Assembly (NCBI RefSeq): GCF_024713975.1
Contig: NC_091096.1
Location: 5,955,501 to 6,019,500, forward strand
Direction: 5' to 3'
DNA length: 64,000 nt
Source of the DNA: Paralichthys olivaceus
Lineage: Eukaryota; Chordata; Actinopteri; Pleuronectiformes; Paralichthyidae
Of the stretch, positions 1 to 36,600 are shown in pieces; position 1 is the stretch's first letter, and each line of letters opens with the position of its first letter. Under the pieces are notes generated by a model. It made no database searches and was not told the DNA's origin. It saw only the letters and a list, made by a program, of their open reading frames with translations. A program made the translations under genes and the position numbers.

Positions 1-473
1 TCAAATTATTTTTTGAAACATTGCACAGGGAAGCTGATAAAGAAAGAAGGATGTAAACTGTAAAACTGGTCCTTTTAATTCTTTCATGTTGAATGGATAG
101 GAAATCTGAGAAGGTTTTCCATCTTTAGTGGTAAACAAAAGAGCATTCTATGTGAGTAAGTGGCACCAACATGTGTCCTCTGGTTCATTTCAAGGCTTTT
201 TTCTGTAGCAAAGGTTTGACAGATCATAGCCTGTTTACAACAAAACCATTGGTCCCCCCTACAAGGAAGAGAAGGGATTAACAGTGGTGGGAGGCAGCTT
301 CACTCTAAACCAAATGGCCACAACACAGTAGTATGGACAGTGACAAGGTCCTTGCATGGTAGACAGATTCAGAAAATAGACAAACTGTTTCTACCCCGGG
401 TTCAATTTGAGTGTCCCAGGTGAAACCCTTATTACTTGGTAGTGGTTATTACCAGGATTTCATTTTCATAACG

Positions 474-600
474 CCTCCTTGGGGGGATTCCAGAAGTAAC
501 CTCTGACCAAGTTGATGGCCAAATGTTGCAGCAGCTGGGCATGGTCCACCATATCAAAGGCCTTGGACATGTCAGTAAGCATCCCCCTCACCATTGTTGG
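474..600 (-). mobile_element. LINE reverse-transcriptase fragment
   Basis: Read on the minus strand from 600 downward, one frame gives DMSKAFDMVDHAQLLQHL. This is the signature of a conserved motif in non-LTR (LINE) reverse transcriptases, usually DLSKAFDTVDHxxLL. The frame then runs to a stop near 470. Only about 40 residues are left, with no endonuclease or tail, so this is a short dead fragment inside a jak2 intron. The motif is shared by several clades, so I cannot name the family. Confidence 0.6.
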
Positions 601-1210
601 CTGTTTTATATTTATAGACACTAACTAGGAATGTGTGGCTTTAATCAATGTTGGCATCAGTTTATTTATGATGGATCTTTCCTCTGTTTGTCCCAAGCAT
701 AATGGGAATGAGATGAGCTTTAGTCTCCAGTAGGGCAGGGGTTGGAAGTATGGGTCTTGCAGCTGGAACTGTTTCCTGCGTGTAGTAAACGTTCACAACG
801 AGTAAGGATGGTGCTAGATCTTAAGCATGGTTGTTTAGCAGCCATGATAGTTGTCATTAGGGATGACATGGGTCCACATGGAGCAATAATTTGCCCAAGG
901 ATTACTCAGCAGGTCTATCTGTGTAGGACAGGAGGAACAAAATGCTCTGTGTGGCATCTGAGTGAACTAAAGGATTATGTGGAATTATGCCTGTGGAATC
1001 TGCCCCAGCGTCTCAGAGGAAAAGCCTGAAGGGGAGAAGGGTGTAGCACATTGTGTGTTTGCAGCCATTGAGCCAGTACACATGCTCACATTCGCTCCAG
1101 ACAGCTGTTTGGATGTTGTGTTCTGGTGATGTTGAATTCCTCACTGTGTAATCTAGAGCAGAGTCTCTGGGTTTGTGATAAGGAACGGCTATTGTGACTT
1201 GTAGGTGGAA

Positions 1211-1265
1211 GCAGTGTTTCCCACAGAATTTAATTCAATTTGTGGTGGTGGCTGGAAAAGGTGGT
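1211..1265 (+). repeat. interspersed repeat end, TGTTTCCCACAG family
   Basis: The stretch has TGTTTCCCACAG at 1215-1226 followed by a GTGGTGG-rich segment. The same 12-mer appears in the opposite orientation at 4973-4984, in a later jak2 intron, again beside GT/GG-rich sequence. I recall this motif as common at repeat ends in fish genomes but cannot name the family. Confidence 0.35.
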
Positions 1266-2295
1266 GGGTAATATATCATATATAGAATATTATAATCTGT
1301 GTATGAAGAGCTTTATCCTGCTCAGCCTCTGTTCCTGCTGTCAATCCCACCTGTTGCTTCTTCCCTAGCTGGCTCTGTCACAGCAGCATGATGGCTGCTG
1401 TCCTCCTCCTCTCCTACATTTCTCACATTATTAGCTGTAGTTATCCTTTCCTGACCCTCCCTTACTGCTTAGCTGTTACTGCAGCACTGGTTGAATTATT
1501 CCAAGCATAGGTGGTTAGCTTATTATACTGGTTGAACTGCTTAGCTTTCCCAAGTTCCTTTTTTTTGTTGCCAGGTACCAGTGCCAGTTTATCTCCCCAG
1601 CACTTTTAAATCTTTGAAAATATTTTTCTTGGGGATAAGGGAGCAAACCTTCAGCTTCAGAAAGAAAATAAAAGCGCTCATGTTACCATGTAGTTGTGAT
1701 CTGCTTAGTGTTCCTACTGATGTATTACAATAAAAACAAGAGCTGTAACCATGATGTCAAATGAAATGTCAGGGAGCTCATTCATTGGTCATTTGTTGTG
1801 AGCCGTCATCAGTACCATCAGTGCCACACGGACCTGCAGGGGAACATGAAAACAAAGTTTGTTCCTGTGACTGACAACGATTCATGTTTTATGAAACTTA
1901 TCTCTTAGCAGACATTTATCTTTTATTGTGATTGTGACAAGTTCAAAACGTTTATTGTCATATATATAGTCCTTTGATTTCCACTAAGAATACCGTGCTT
2001 TTAAGAGTTCATCAATATAAAATATGTATATATACTTCATATTTATCGTGAAACTTAATTGTGCAGTTTCCATTTGTGTTAACAGAAAGCAGCCTGAATG
2101 CACAATTACTTAAGTTTATCATCGACACCAGACTTTATTTAGAAGTTTATCAAGAATCAAATAACCTCGGGAAACATTGCCCAAATCTGAGTGGTATTTC
2201 ATATGAGCACAAGGTTGTGCACACATCCTACTTGCGTGCATGACAACGTAATACAAGTGACTGCTCCAACCAGTCCACACACACCTGAGTGCTGA

Positions 2296-11789
<9,494 letters not shown>

Positions 11790-12474
11790 AAATCACCCAA
11801 AGTGCCCTGCTCCTCTTCAGCCGCGTGGGCAAAGGGACAAAAGGCCAAAACGAGGTCCTTCTTGTGCTGAGTGCCAGAGCAGTTTGTGATTGGAAGAGTG
11901 ATGGTTCAAAACCAGGACCAATTCAAAAACGTCTGCCAAGGTGCCTTTATGCAAGGCATTCAACTCAGTTTCTCATTTTAGTTTTTTTCTGCTTAGTGGC
12001 CAGCAGAAACCAAACGGAGGCTTGGATGTGTGGAAGTGTTGAAGGCGATTCGCTCAAACATCCTTGATAAACTTTTTTAAGATGAGTTAATGTTTTTTGG
12101 GACTTTGAGTAGATTATTGCCAGCTCTGAAGCTAAAGATGCTTGTGTCAAACAAGGTCTGCGTGAGAGAGTGTGTGTGTGTGTCTCTGTGTGTGTGTGTG
12201 CGTGAGAGAGTGTCCGTACAAACAGCTAGCAGGGCTAGCTCTCGTCTTGAAGAGTAATGGACTGATAGAGCTGAGTGTTTTCTATGTGTGTACATACTGA
12301 CAGTATATTTGTGTACATATGTCCAGAAATTTTTATAATTTTTATAAAATGAAAATATCGTAAATACTACATTCGAGAACTGCCAGCAAGGTGTCAGTGT
12401 AAATGAAGCGCATACACAGGTGATTTAAAAATCCATGATTGTTTTATGTTTTTATCGTGAGAGGTGGTGTGAAA

Positions 12475-12480
12475 ATTAAA
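12475..12480 (+). terminator. jak2 poly(A) signal (ATTAAA)
   Basis: ATTAAA lies 686 bases after the jak2 stop and is followed by a T/GT-rich stretch, as expected for cleavage near 12,500. The 3' UTR before it holds a short TG/CA-rich stretch near 12,170-12,200. No other strong signal was seen nearer the stop. Confidence 0.5.
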
Positions 12481-12499
12481 GATGTTGAATTCAGTGTTA

Positions 12500-13600
12500 T
12501 CTGTTTCAATTTCTTGTGTTTTTAATGTGAAAATAATTTGTACTAATCATTATCTTATTATCTTAAACACCGTATGTTTATCTTTAACATCTTTAAAGGT
12601 ACAGTGTGGGTGTAAACTTTTATCTTATTACACTTGTTGGCTCATGTTTGGGTTTCTGCAAAAGGCAACGAACATAAAACGAACGGGAGTTAACGTCAGA
12701 TCGCAAACCTACATTTGCCTACACTGTGTTTATCTTTGTGGGCGTCGGTGTCTTGAGTTACTTCAAGAATGTGAAGTGAGTCGAACGTGAGGCTTTCACC
12801 AAGCATTTGATCTTTTAAGGTTTTGTAGAAATGATAAAGATAGAAACTACATCACACTGACACCAACAGCTCTGATTGGGCCTTGTTATGTAAATGCAGT
12901 AATGGAGAGCTGTGAGTGAGAGGAGGAGTTTCCACCAACTATCTTAACTTCACTTTACAAAAGAGCTTTCATGCCCTAGAGGGGCAAAAAGTAATCAAGT
13001 GATTTAGGTACAAGATAAATATAGTAATTAATATAACATGAAAGGTTGAAAGACAGTAGAAAGCAATTTTGAGGAATTTGTAATCTCGACAAAACTAAAT
13101 ATGATTGTTTTCTACTTTTGGACTCATTTCTACCGAATAAAAACAAGATCAGAGGTTTCGTGCAAAATGATGCACGTCAATTATTCTGAAATCATAGCTG
13201 ATCATTTTATTATGTTAAGAAAAAATCATGAGATTTATCCAAATATTCATTTTCCACATGAACAGTTGTAAGTAATAAATAACAACCTAAACGTAATAAT
13301 GAATATTCTAGATATGATGTGAAAATATGCTTTTTTTTAGGTGATTACAAATCCTGTAAAAAAAAAAAAAAAAACACATTGGAAATGATCCTTTCTTCAA
13401 TCGCACATTCACAACAAGTCGCAATTTGGCTCATGCAACAGAAAATTGCAAAGAAAAACCTGTCACTCATTTAAAAACCACAATCATCCCGAAGCAAACA
13501 CACCTTCAGCGGCTCAGTTCAAATAAAACTCTTTGGCTCTTCATGTGCCCTGCAGGTCTGAACCGCACGCTGACGCTTTATTTTGAAATCCGGATGCAGC
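12500..13600. other. jak2 - slc16 intergenic spacer
   Basis: AT-rich spacer between the jak2 poly(A) site and the 5' exon of the transporter gene. It has an A-run near 13,359-13,375. I saw no convincing exon, RNA gene or element; the short open frames here have no recognisable product. Confidence 0.5.
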
Positions 13601-13627
13601 TTCGGTGAAGGTAGATGTTGTGCTCGA

Positions 13628-13632
13628 CCAAT
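13628..13632 (+). promoter_or_regulatory. CCAAT box of the slc16-like gene
   Basis: CCAATCAG sits in a locally CpG-richer stretch about 230 bases before a GTGAGT donor at 13861. This fits a promoter followed by a noncoding first exon. Confidence 0.35.
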
Positions 13633-13689
13633 CAGCGCGGACTTCGTTAAAGGTTTTAATGAGTCGCAGCTGCTTGAAGAACTTCAGCT

Positions 13690-13860
13690 TGTTGTCGATC
13701 GTTCATTGAAAAATGAAGAAAACGTGAAGCAGCATCAGAGACGAGCAGGAGACCGATGGTTCCCAACCAGAGGCAGTTTGAATCTTCTGACAGTTTCTCT
13801 GCAGCAGGTGAAGAATCATGTTTGTTCCGGGACTTCAGGTCGAGTAACAACACACAACAC
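13690..13860 (+). other. candidate noncoding first exon of the slc16-like gene
   Basis: The stretch ends in a consensus donor GTGAGT at 13861. The next acceptor, TTGACTGCAG, ends at 14533, and the coding ATG at 14565 follows it closely. The 5' edge is a guess from the CCAAT box. Fragments resembling a common fish repeat (tracts like CTTCAGTAAAAGTA) lie in the following intron near 13,975-14,060. Confidence 0.4.
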
Positions 13861-14564
13861 GTGAGTCAGGTTCTTATTGTTGTTTTGATTCGGTTGACGG
13901 GAATTGTTCAAGCTGCTGCATTTTAATTTGGAGGAGAAACAGTTTAAAGGTCTCACCGGAGACTTCACATCCTGTACTTCAGTAAAAGTATTAACATGAT
14001 GCTAAAAACACGATGGTACAAGTATAAGTACTGCTTTTAAAATTCCAATTTAATAAAAGCACTTATATAATAATTATTATTATTATCCTAATTTAAAGCA
14101 CTCATTGGACTGAGAGAGCTGCACCCTCTACTGGTGAGCTGCTGTAACTTCAAGGCAAAAAAATACTAAATGACTCAAAATTGTTAATTAGATAAACTTA
14201 ACGTAGATAAGTTACGGACTCTTGGTTCTACCCAAGAAAAGTTTCTCTCTAATGATATCTGTAAATGATTCTGTTAAAGTTCAAAGCTGATTATTTTTTA
14301 GTTCCAGACAGAATCAGAAAACTAAAAGAATCTGTATTTAATTTGTTGTTTCCTGGCGAAAGTTCGTTCAGTTCTTCAGAGTCGAGCTACAGCAACAGTT
14401 CAGCAGCAGGTTTTAAAAAAAGGTTTTAATTGACCTTTTTTTGTCTGTGCCTGAAGCTGCTGCTTCAGTAGCTCCTGTGTCTGTGCAGTTTGCATGCTCA
14501 TATCATGACGGTTGCTCTGTCAGTTGACTGCAGGACAGGAGCGCGGCCTGCAGAGGAACTGAAG

Positions 14565-16597
14565 ATGACGTCAAGGAGAGCCGGACCCCCTGATGGTGGC
14601 TACGGCTGGGTGGTGGTCACGTCCGCCTTTTTCATCATGGGCCTCACTGCGGCTGTCCTCAAGAACTTCGGCGTCTTCTTCTTGGACATCCAGAGGCACT
14701 TTGGCGTCCTGAGCAGCACGGCCTCCTGGGTCACCTCCACCACCATTGCCATGTTTCACCTCGGAGGTAAAGATGTGGTTTCAGCTTGATGATCTCGCTT
14801 GTTTTCTTAACTCTGGATGTTTTTTAGTTTTTTTATAGTTTTGTGTTCCATCCTTTCCGCAGCCCCAGCAGCCAGTGTGCTGACCTTGAAGTTTTCTCAG
14901 AGGGTTGTCATCATAGTCGGGGGTCTGCTGACGGCCTCTGGGATGCTGCTGGCGTCTCTGGACCTCGGTCTTCCCTGGCTTTATCTCACCATGGGCGCCT
15001 TGCAAGGTGATGCACACTGAGGATGAACTATTGTTTTCTGACATTTTAAAATTCAAACAATCCCCGTTAATCTATTGTTGCATTGTCTGTTTCCAGGAAC
15101 GGGCATTTCCTTCTCTTGGATTCCTGCCAACAGCATAGTGAGCCACTACTTCATACGATGGCGTCCCATCGCCTACGCCATCGCCAGCTCAGGGGAGTGC
15201 GTCTTCGCCTTCATCTTCAGTCCCTTCTTCCACTGGCTCATCGAGATGTACAGCTGGCAGGGCGCCCTGCTCATTGTTGGAGGTCTTCAGCTCAACCTGT
15301 GTGTCTGCGGCGCCCTCATGAGGCCTCTGGAGACGACTCGGGGCTCAAGCCAAGAAACCAAAGACGCTCCAGAAGGAAATGCTGCTGCATCCATCTTCCA
15401 GGGCTCGTTGCTGAGAAAGCCTGAATTTATCCTCTATATCCTGTTTGCCATCTTTGCAGCGGCAGGTTTTTTCATCCCACCTCTCTTTCTAGTGCCCTTT
15501 GCCAACAGCGTGGGGATGGATAAATACTGGCCGGCCTCCCTCCTCTCGGTCCTGGCGCTGGCGGACCTGGCTGGAAGGCTGGTCTGTGGGTGGGTCGCCA
15601 ACATGAGGCTGCTGAGGAACCTGCAGCTGCTCACCATGGTGGTCACTCTCGTCGGGGTCGTGCTCCTGCTGCTGCCGATCAGCCACAACTACTGGGCTAT
15701 CGTATTCTTCACCTCGCTCTACGGCTTCCTGTTCGGCTGCATGGTGGCCATCCACATCACCGCCATCGTGGACATTGTAACGCTGGAGGGATTCGACAGC
15801 AGCCTGGGGATGTTGATGCTCTTCAGGAGCGTCGGCGGCTTCATCGGTCCACCAGCTGCAGGTGAGACTGTGGAGCCGCATGTGAATGAGTCATGAATTG
15901 TTTTGCCTTGTGAACGCAACATCTCAGGAAAATCTCCACGGCATCCTTTCAAATTTGGTGCAAAGGTTCACGTGGACGCGCAGATGAAATTATTACAAAG
16001 CAAAAACATCGAGAGAATTTCTTCAGGTTCGGTACAAACTGTCACTTGGACTCAAAAATGAGCTGATTAGATTTTGGTGGTTCAAAGGTCACGGTGACCT
16101 GCTGTGGTTGTGAATGTGATGAATCAGGAACGCACAGGAAGAGGATTTCATTAGATCTGTCACAAACATTCACGTGGACTCAAGGATGAGCTGATTATCT
16201 TTACAACGCCCCAAGAGAAACTGGATTCAGATGTTCAGACTAAGTGATTAGATCTGGTTTGTCAAAGGTCAAAGGTCACGGTCGTCTCACAGAAATGTTT
16301 CTGGCACAAACGTCTCTGCAGGGAACAAAAAACCTGATCGTTCATTCGGCAGCTCTGGCCTCTTGTGTAAACGAGTGTTTTTTCATTGCAGGCTGGCTGG
16401 TGGATGAGACCAGTGACTACAGCGTTGCCTTCTACCTCTCCGGCCTGTGTCTCATTTCATCGTCGGTGTTTGTCGTCCTCGTCGACCGCCTGCTTCAGAG
16501 GAGAAAACCTGCGGAGGCGGAAGTGCACCAGGCGGACAGTTCGCTGGAGAGCTGGGACGCAAAGAAAAGGTCAAGTGAGAGTTTTATAGAATTCTAA
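14565..16597 (+). CDS. monocarboxylate transporter-like protein (SLC16 family)
   Basis: Twelve-helix MFS carrier of the MCT/SLC16 family, expected in the plasma membrane. Exons: 14565-14766, 14863-15006, 15097-15861, 16392-16597, all phase-consistent, 438 aa. The N-terminus has PPDGGYGWVVV, the family signature before TM1. It is followed by hydrophobic helices, a short loop of about 40 residues between TM6 and TM7, GRLVCGW in the second half, and a charged C-tail. I chose ATG 14565 because the in-frame ATG at 14490 precedes a probable acceptor ending at 14533. From memory the TM4-5 part (ASSGEC...LQLN) looks closest to SLC16A6 (MCT7), while the short loop recalls SLC16A13, so I leave the member open. 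The substrate is unknown; proven members carry lactate, ketone bodies or other small acids. Tail-to-tail with gldc. Confidence 0.88.
15900..16290 (+). repeat. teleost interspersed repeat rich in AGGTCA half-sites
   Basis: The last slc16-like intron is mostly imperfect units of the type CACGTGGACTCAAGGATGAG, then TGATTAGATTTTGGTGG and TCAAAGGTCA. They recur at about 120-bp spacing. A copy of the same family is in an mfsd10 intron (60,420-60,650). I recognise it as a very common fish repeat but cannot give its class. Confidence 0.55.
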
Positions 16598-18542
16598 CAC
16601 GAGACATTTTTACCTGAATGAACTTGAACAACCGGTTGAGTTCCTTTTTGTATTTAACTGAAGTCAAATCTCCAAGAACAGCAGCATGTGTGTTTATTAT
16701 CGTTCTGAAAATTATTCAAGCTCTTTATGTTTTTAATAGCTTCTTAACAGTGGAGCTGTGAGAGAGGAATGTTTCTGTCAGATACTAAAAAAATGACAAG
16801 ATGTTGGATTTGATCTTTTCACGGGATTTGTTGACTCGTCATAGTAATTATTTATCCTTGGCTATTTTTTTGCAGTATCACTACAGATTAATACTGAGCG
16901 AATCGTTCAGGCATATTTATCTTTTTCATTAGATTAGATATGAGTTCAGATGACATAATGAATTTAATAATAATTCAAACAGGTGTGTCCGAGTTCTGTT
17001 GAAGCTAAATATGAAAATAACTGAATACGATTTTAGGAAAAACCAACAGTATCACTTTTGTTTTTAGCTGTATATGAACAAGGCTGCTAGCCACATGTGT
17101 ATAACTCAGGTTTCTCTGTTGGTTTTCTGTGTTACTGGTGTTGGCACTTTGAAGATTATCTTAAGCTTTTATAATTAATATCCAAAATGTTGTTCAATCA
17201 GTTGAACAGAAGCTTCATGATCTTTGAACGATCATTCTTTTACTGTAAAACTCTGGTCGCCGTGCGCACAATTTTCCACTGCACTGTTTTCTAAGTTGAT
17301 ATTTAAAGCCATGTCAGGGAATTGGTTTTAACAAATGGTTTCAGGTTTACATTTGCACATCTTATATTTTAACTTTGTTTCTCTATATATCGGGTTAAAA
17401 AAAATAACATTTTAAGAATTAAATCGCTGCGCTGAAGGTTTAAAACGTCTCTTCTGTGTGACTCTTCCTGCTCCATCTATATTATTTGTTTGCCCACTGC
17501 TACTGAAACTGAAACCAGTATGAGGATATTTATGTATTTTAAGAATCTGTGGTATGTACATAAGTTCACTTATGTAACTAAATTCTTAAATTAGGTGCAG
17601 CTGGTTTCACGTGGTTAAAAATAGTTGAAATTTAACCTGCAGCATCTTTTACACTGATTTTTAATTATCGTCTCAAATAACACGATTACACTGGTTCCAG
17701 CTTCTCAGTGTGAATTTGAAAGTTTCAGACTGTTGATCAAAAGCCCTTTAAACGTGAACTTGTTTATTGTTATTAGTTTTATTTTCTATTGCGTGTAAGG
17801 TTAAGTAAAGAGATGTAAATATCTCTCCAGTCACCACTGGGTGGCAGTGTTGCCTAAAATGAAAAATTGCATCTCCTCTTCACACACACACTTAAAGACA
17901 AAAGTTTAATACAGATTTTTTTTCTACAGACAAAACATTTAGATTAGAAAATAATTCCTTTTTAAAATTAACATTAAGACTTCTATCTTCTATGTGGCGA
18001 GCAAATGTCACAACATACATTAAACGTTTTCATACTACAGATACATATTAACAAGAAAACTAATGGGGAACGTGAAGGCAGCTATTTTACACAACAGAAT
18101 CGAGGCACCAAGGGCGTTTTTTCCTTTAAAGTTAACTTTACTCGGTGTTTCAGAGGTGTGTTACGGAGCGGCCTCAGAAGTTGCACCTTTGGTCCATTAA
18201 AGTTCGAGTAGGGTAAACTCCATGACCCCAATAAAAGAGGGCGTAATCATACAAAGTCCAGTCCCAATGTCCAGCTCACACATTGAAAGCCACGTATGAA
18301 AAGTAGAAGAAGAATCAGGGCTGTTACAGTTTGTAGGAAAGTGCTTGAGAGCTCGTCTAGACGTTTAGCTGCTGCTGACTCTGTTTGATTTAACAATTCA
18401 CACGGCAATAAAAATGAAAACTCTGACATCGTGAAAAACTAAGAAAATAGACTTTTGTTGTTCCATGAAGAGCCTGACAGAATTGATCTATTTTTACCTA
18501 ATTTGATCAAACATCTATATCAAGATTATTTGTATTTAAATT
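16598..18542. other. slc16-like 3' UTR and convergent spacer with gldc
   Basis: AT-rich sequence between two convergent genes. Possible + strand signals are ATTAAA at 17418-17423 and AATAAA at 18230-18235. The second would bring the transporter 3' end within 320 bases of the gldc poly(A) signal. I saw no exon here. Confidence 0.45.
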
Positions 18543-18548
18543 TTTATT
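18543..18548 (-). terminator. gldc poly(A) signal (AATAAA on minus)
   Basis: TTTATT on the plus strand is AATAAA for gldc, about 180 bases past its stop codon (18730-18732). It would give a short 3' UTR of about 200 nt. Confidence 0.45.
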
Positions 18549-18729
18549 AAACTCCATCTGAAATATTAGCCTCATACTCAGCAACAGAAATTCTTCTACC
18601 GCAGCTAACATGACTTCACACGTAGCGTTTTTAGCCCGAACCCTCCCCTCTCACATCTTCACAAATGATTCTATGTCTGAGTTCTTTGAGCTTTGGCTGA
18701 GACATTGGGAACTGGACCACAGGGAGCGT

Positions 18730-33427
<14,698 letters not shown>

Positions 33428-33599
33428 CTCTAAATCACTCTGCGGGACAAGTGTGCAGGGAACTGGTGAAGCCTTTAGTGCTCTTCTTCTTCTTCTTCTT
33501 CCTCCCCTCGCTCGGCAGAGTTTCCCCCCAACTGAGACTGATGCGATCCCTCTGCCAACTCCTTCAAACTGCAGAGTTTATACAACTGCACAGTTGCAC

Positions 33600-33615
33600 A
33601 GGGGCGGACCAATCA
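33600..33615 (-). promoter_or_regulatory. gldc promoter: CCAAT box beside a GC box
   Basis: GGGGCGG followed by CCAATCAG lies about 180 bases upstream of the gldc ATG, in a CpG-rich stretch (33,150-33,690) with no TATA box in the usual place. This looks like a housekeeping promoter. Confidence 0.4.
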
Positions 33616-33699
33616 GGGAGCAGGACGCTGCGTGACGCGGTGACGAGCCCCGGTCAAACAGCTGCTAAACTTTCTCACGTGCACGCCGTCCAGTGGCCA

Positions 33700-36600
33700 G
33701 GAGCAGATACAAACACAGGAGGTTACTCAAGTCACCACAACACCACTGACCCCCCCCCACACAGACACTTTCCACTGACTCACTGGTCATGTGTGAGGCT
33801 GAACCTGAGACATGGTACATTGAGACATGTGTGACCGTTCACAAGCAGCAATGAAAAAATTTCAGGCCTGGACTCTGCGGGTCATCTTCACGCAAACCAC
33901 GAGACTCTTATTTCTAAAGTGGTTATAAATGAATATCTGCTCACCTGAGTCCAAAGATGACAAAGTCAAACAGAGTGTAACTGATTCATTCTGAACTTTG
34001 GATTTGGTTAATGCGTTTCTCTTCTATTTCAGTGTGGGATCATGTGTGTATTATATATTTATAGCTGTTTTCATCTGCTTTCTTTTCTGTAATACAGTAA
34101 AGTGACTTTGAGCATTATTATGGTTATTATAGCTATTTGAGGTTCTTAAAGCAGAAGCTTGACGCTACCACAACATGAAACAACATACAGTAAAGGGAAG
34201 TGAAGTTTTCCAGTGGTTTCTCTTTCTCTTTCTGTCTCACTGATGGAGGGTTATTATAAATCACCTGACCGTTTCTGGAAACAACAGCTGAGTGTTCCCA
34301 CTGCTCATCAAACATGGAGGATTATTATTATTATTACTGAGGGGGTGTGGTTTGAACACAAGCCTGTTCTCTCACGTATCCTGCTTTTTATATCTTTGCT
34401 GTTCTGGTTAGTGTTTCATGTCCGACCAAAACAACCCTCAGGCCACCAGGAGAAGTCCCAGTGCTCCTGAATGAATGACACCACTGACTTGTGTGGATTG
34501 ATGGCAATATAATAAATCATAATTATCATTTTCATACACATTAAACCCCTCATGTCTCAGGTTTCTCCTGACATTCGTCCTTTATTATCTCCTCCTGTTT
34601 CACAGCCGCATTACTTGCCCTGAAAACATCCAGATTATGACACCATGGGCCTCCAGGCACAGCCATGAAAGAGCCCTCCTACATTCTCTCTTCTGTGTGG
34701 GAGCAACACCCCCGGCTGAAGCAGACACAGGACGTAAACAAACAACGCAGCCATGTGTCTGCTGAAGATTTCTCTGTGATTATTCTGCATCTATTTATGG
34801 TCACGGTGGCTCAGACCCAGGACCCCCACGACAAATAAACCCTCAATAAGGACACTCAAACTGCTTTGTTCACCAGCTAGCATGTCAGAGAGACCAAACA
34901 CGGGCCCAATAGAAACACGTTAAAGGCTTCTATTGATGCCCAGGTTTGTCTTACATATCTCCATATTTAGCTTTTTTCTTAATTAATTTTGTCTATGCCA
35001 CGATAAGCATTTTAATCATGTAAACTGTTATATAAAAAATGAGTTTCTTGGCAAACTTGAAATGTTTATTGTAAGTACTGAGCCACAACATCCTGTAACA
35101 TGATCTTATAGCAATTTGTACCTTGGTGCATCTGACACTCCTGGGTTACATAAGTCTTGGCTGCAGATGAATCACTTCTCTCCAGACACATGTCACCAAC
35201 AACATCTTGGGTGTGTTTTTGATGCCCTAGTTTATTCTTCATGTTTTGTCTTCCACCTAAAAACTCCTGCACCCATATCCCTCACACATGCTCACCATAC
35301 ACACCACTGACTTTATCCCATGCTCAACACCTTTAATGTGGTTCAATACAAATATCCTTTATTAATCATTACCATTGGTGCTTCTCCCTTTTGTTCAGGC
35401 CACTTGAGCCAGGTCACACAGCTATGCAGCTATACTGCCATCTACTGACTATCAGAATAAGCATTCTCCATATATGACAGTGAAGAACAAATATTTCTAT
35501 TTATATAGATTTATGCATATTTAACAATTCTGACCAGAGGTTTAACTACCCAATGTGTTTTAATGGCGAGCTCACTGGGAACCACATTCATACTCAGATT
35601 TCAGGAAGGACTGTGTCCAAAGATTGAATGGCTGCAGAAGGAACGCAAATGCATTCATGGCTACAGAGAAAGAACATGTAAACACTTGTAGTATGATTTT
35701 ATTAATCCTATACAAGCAACAAACAGTATTACTATAAGCACATAAATAAATCTGTGAAGATTCTCAGTCATTCACATAAAGAGCTGTTTGCATTCCTCTT
35801 GTGTTTTCTTGTGCGTTGGCAGTTTAACTAAAAACAAATTAATAGTTGAAACATGTGAAAATCATCTTGATACCAGATGTTTACAACAGTTTATTCATTA
35901 TATATCAGGCCAAGACTGGATTTCTCTTTGTGTTTTACTGACGGAGTAACATTTCTGTTCCTCTTGAAAAATAATAGAACCAGCATGTCCTCTGTGCCTG
36001 AAGAAGTCGTTCATGGAGAACATATTCAGCAGCTCCAGGCAAGGGCTCTGGGTGCCATGGCCAAGTCCCAAAGGCCACAGCAGACATTATCTGTAGTGGG
36101 ATGAGACACAGCAAGCCTCCACCCAGTGAATAGAACGTTTCTTTCATCAGAGCTGGAGAGAAACCAACATCAGCTGCCAGAACCAGAACCTTCTCTGGCC
36201 TGCAAGCAACAGCACAAGACTGCTGTGACCTTACAGCTGACCTGGGGAGGAAGTTTCCAGAATCGAATGCCACAATAACACAGAGGCCAGACATGAAGCA
36301 CGTCCTGGAAACTTGCAAGCGGATCATTTTCTAGAACTCAAAGTTCCGAGGACTGTGCCAATGAGGTCAATGAGAGGACGGGGGAAAAGCATGGTAAGCT
36401 TGTGCCTTAGAATCAGGTGATGAGGGATGTGTGAACCCAATGAGATGAGATGCAGTGGGTTTGTCTGTCAGAGAAAAATCCCCAAATCCATGTGTGCAAA
36501 GCTTGTCGGGTCATAACCAATAGAACTGTAGATGTAATCACTCTCAAAGGTCCTGAAAGTATGTGTTCGCTCTGTCATTATGGGAAACTGGGTGGAGATT

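Noticed and set aside
742-1029. 95-residue open frame in the first kilobase
   Set aside because: Not similar to the jak2 FERM part or any family I know, and no good splice sites; possibly old repeat sequence.
14490-14564. In-frame upstream ATG giving a 25-residue N-terminal extension of the SLC16-like protein
   Set aside because: A good splice acceptor ends at 14533 between this ATG and 14565, and the family normally has only a short lead before PDGG.
35935-36327. 130-residue minus-strand open frame as a host gene
   Set aside because: The plus strand of the same stretch reads as a degraded LINE tail, which explains it better.
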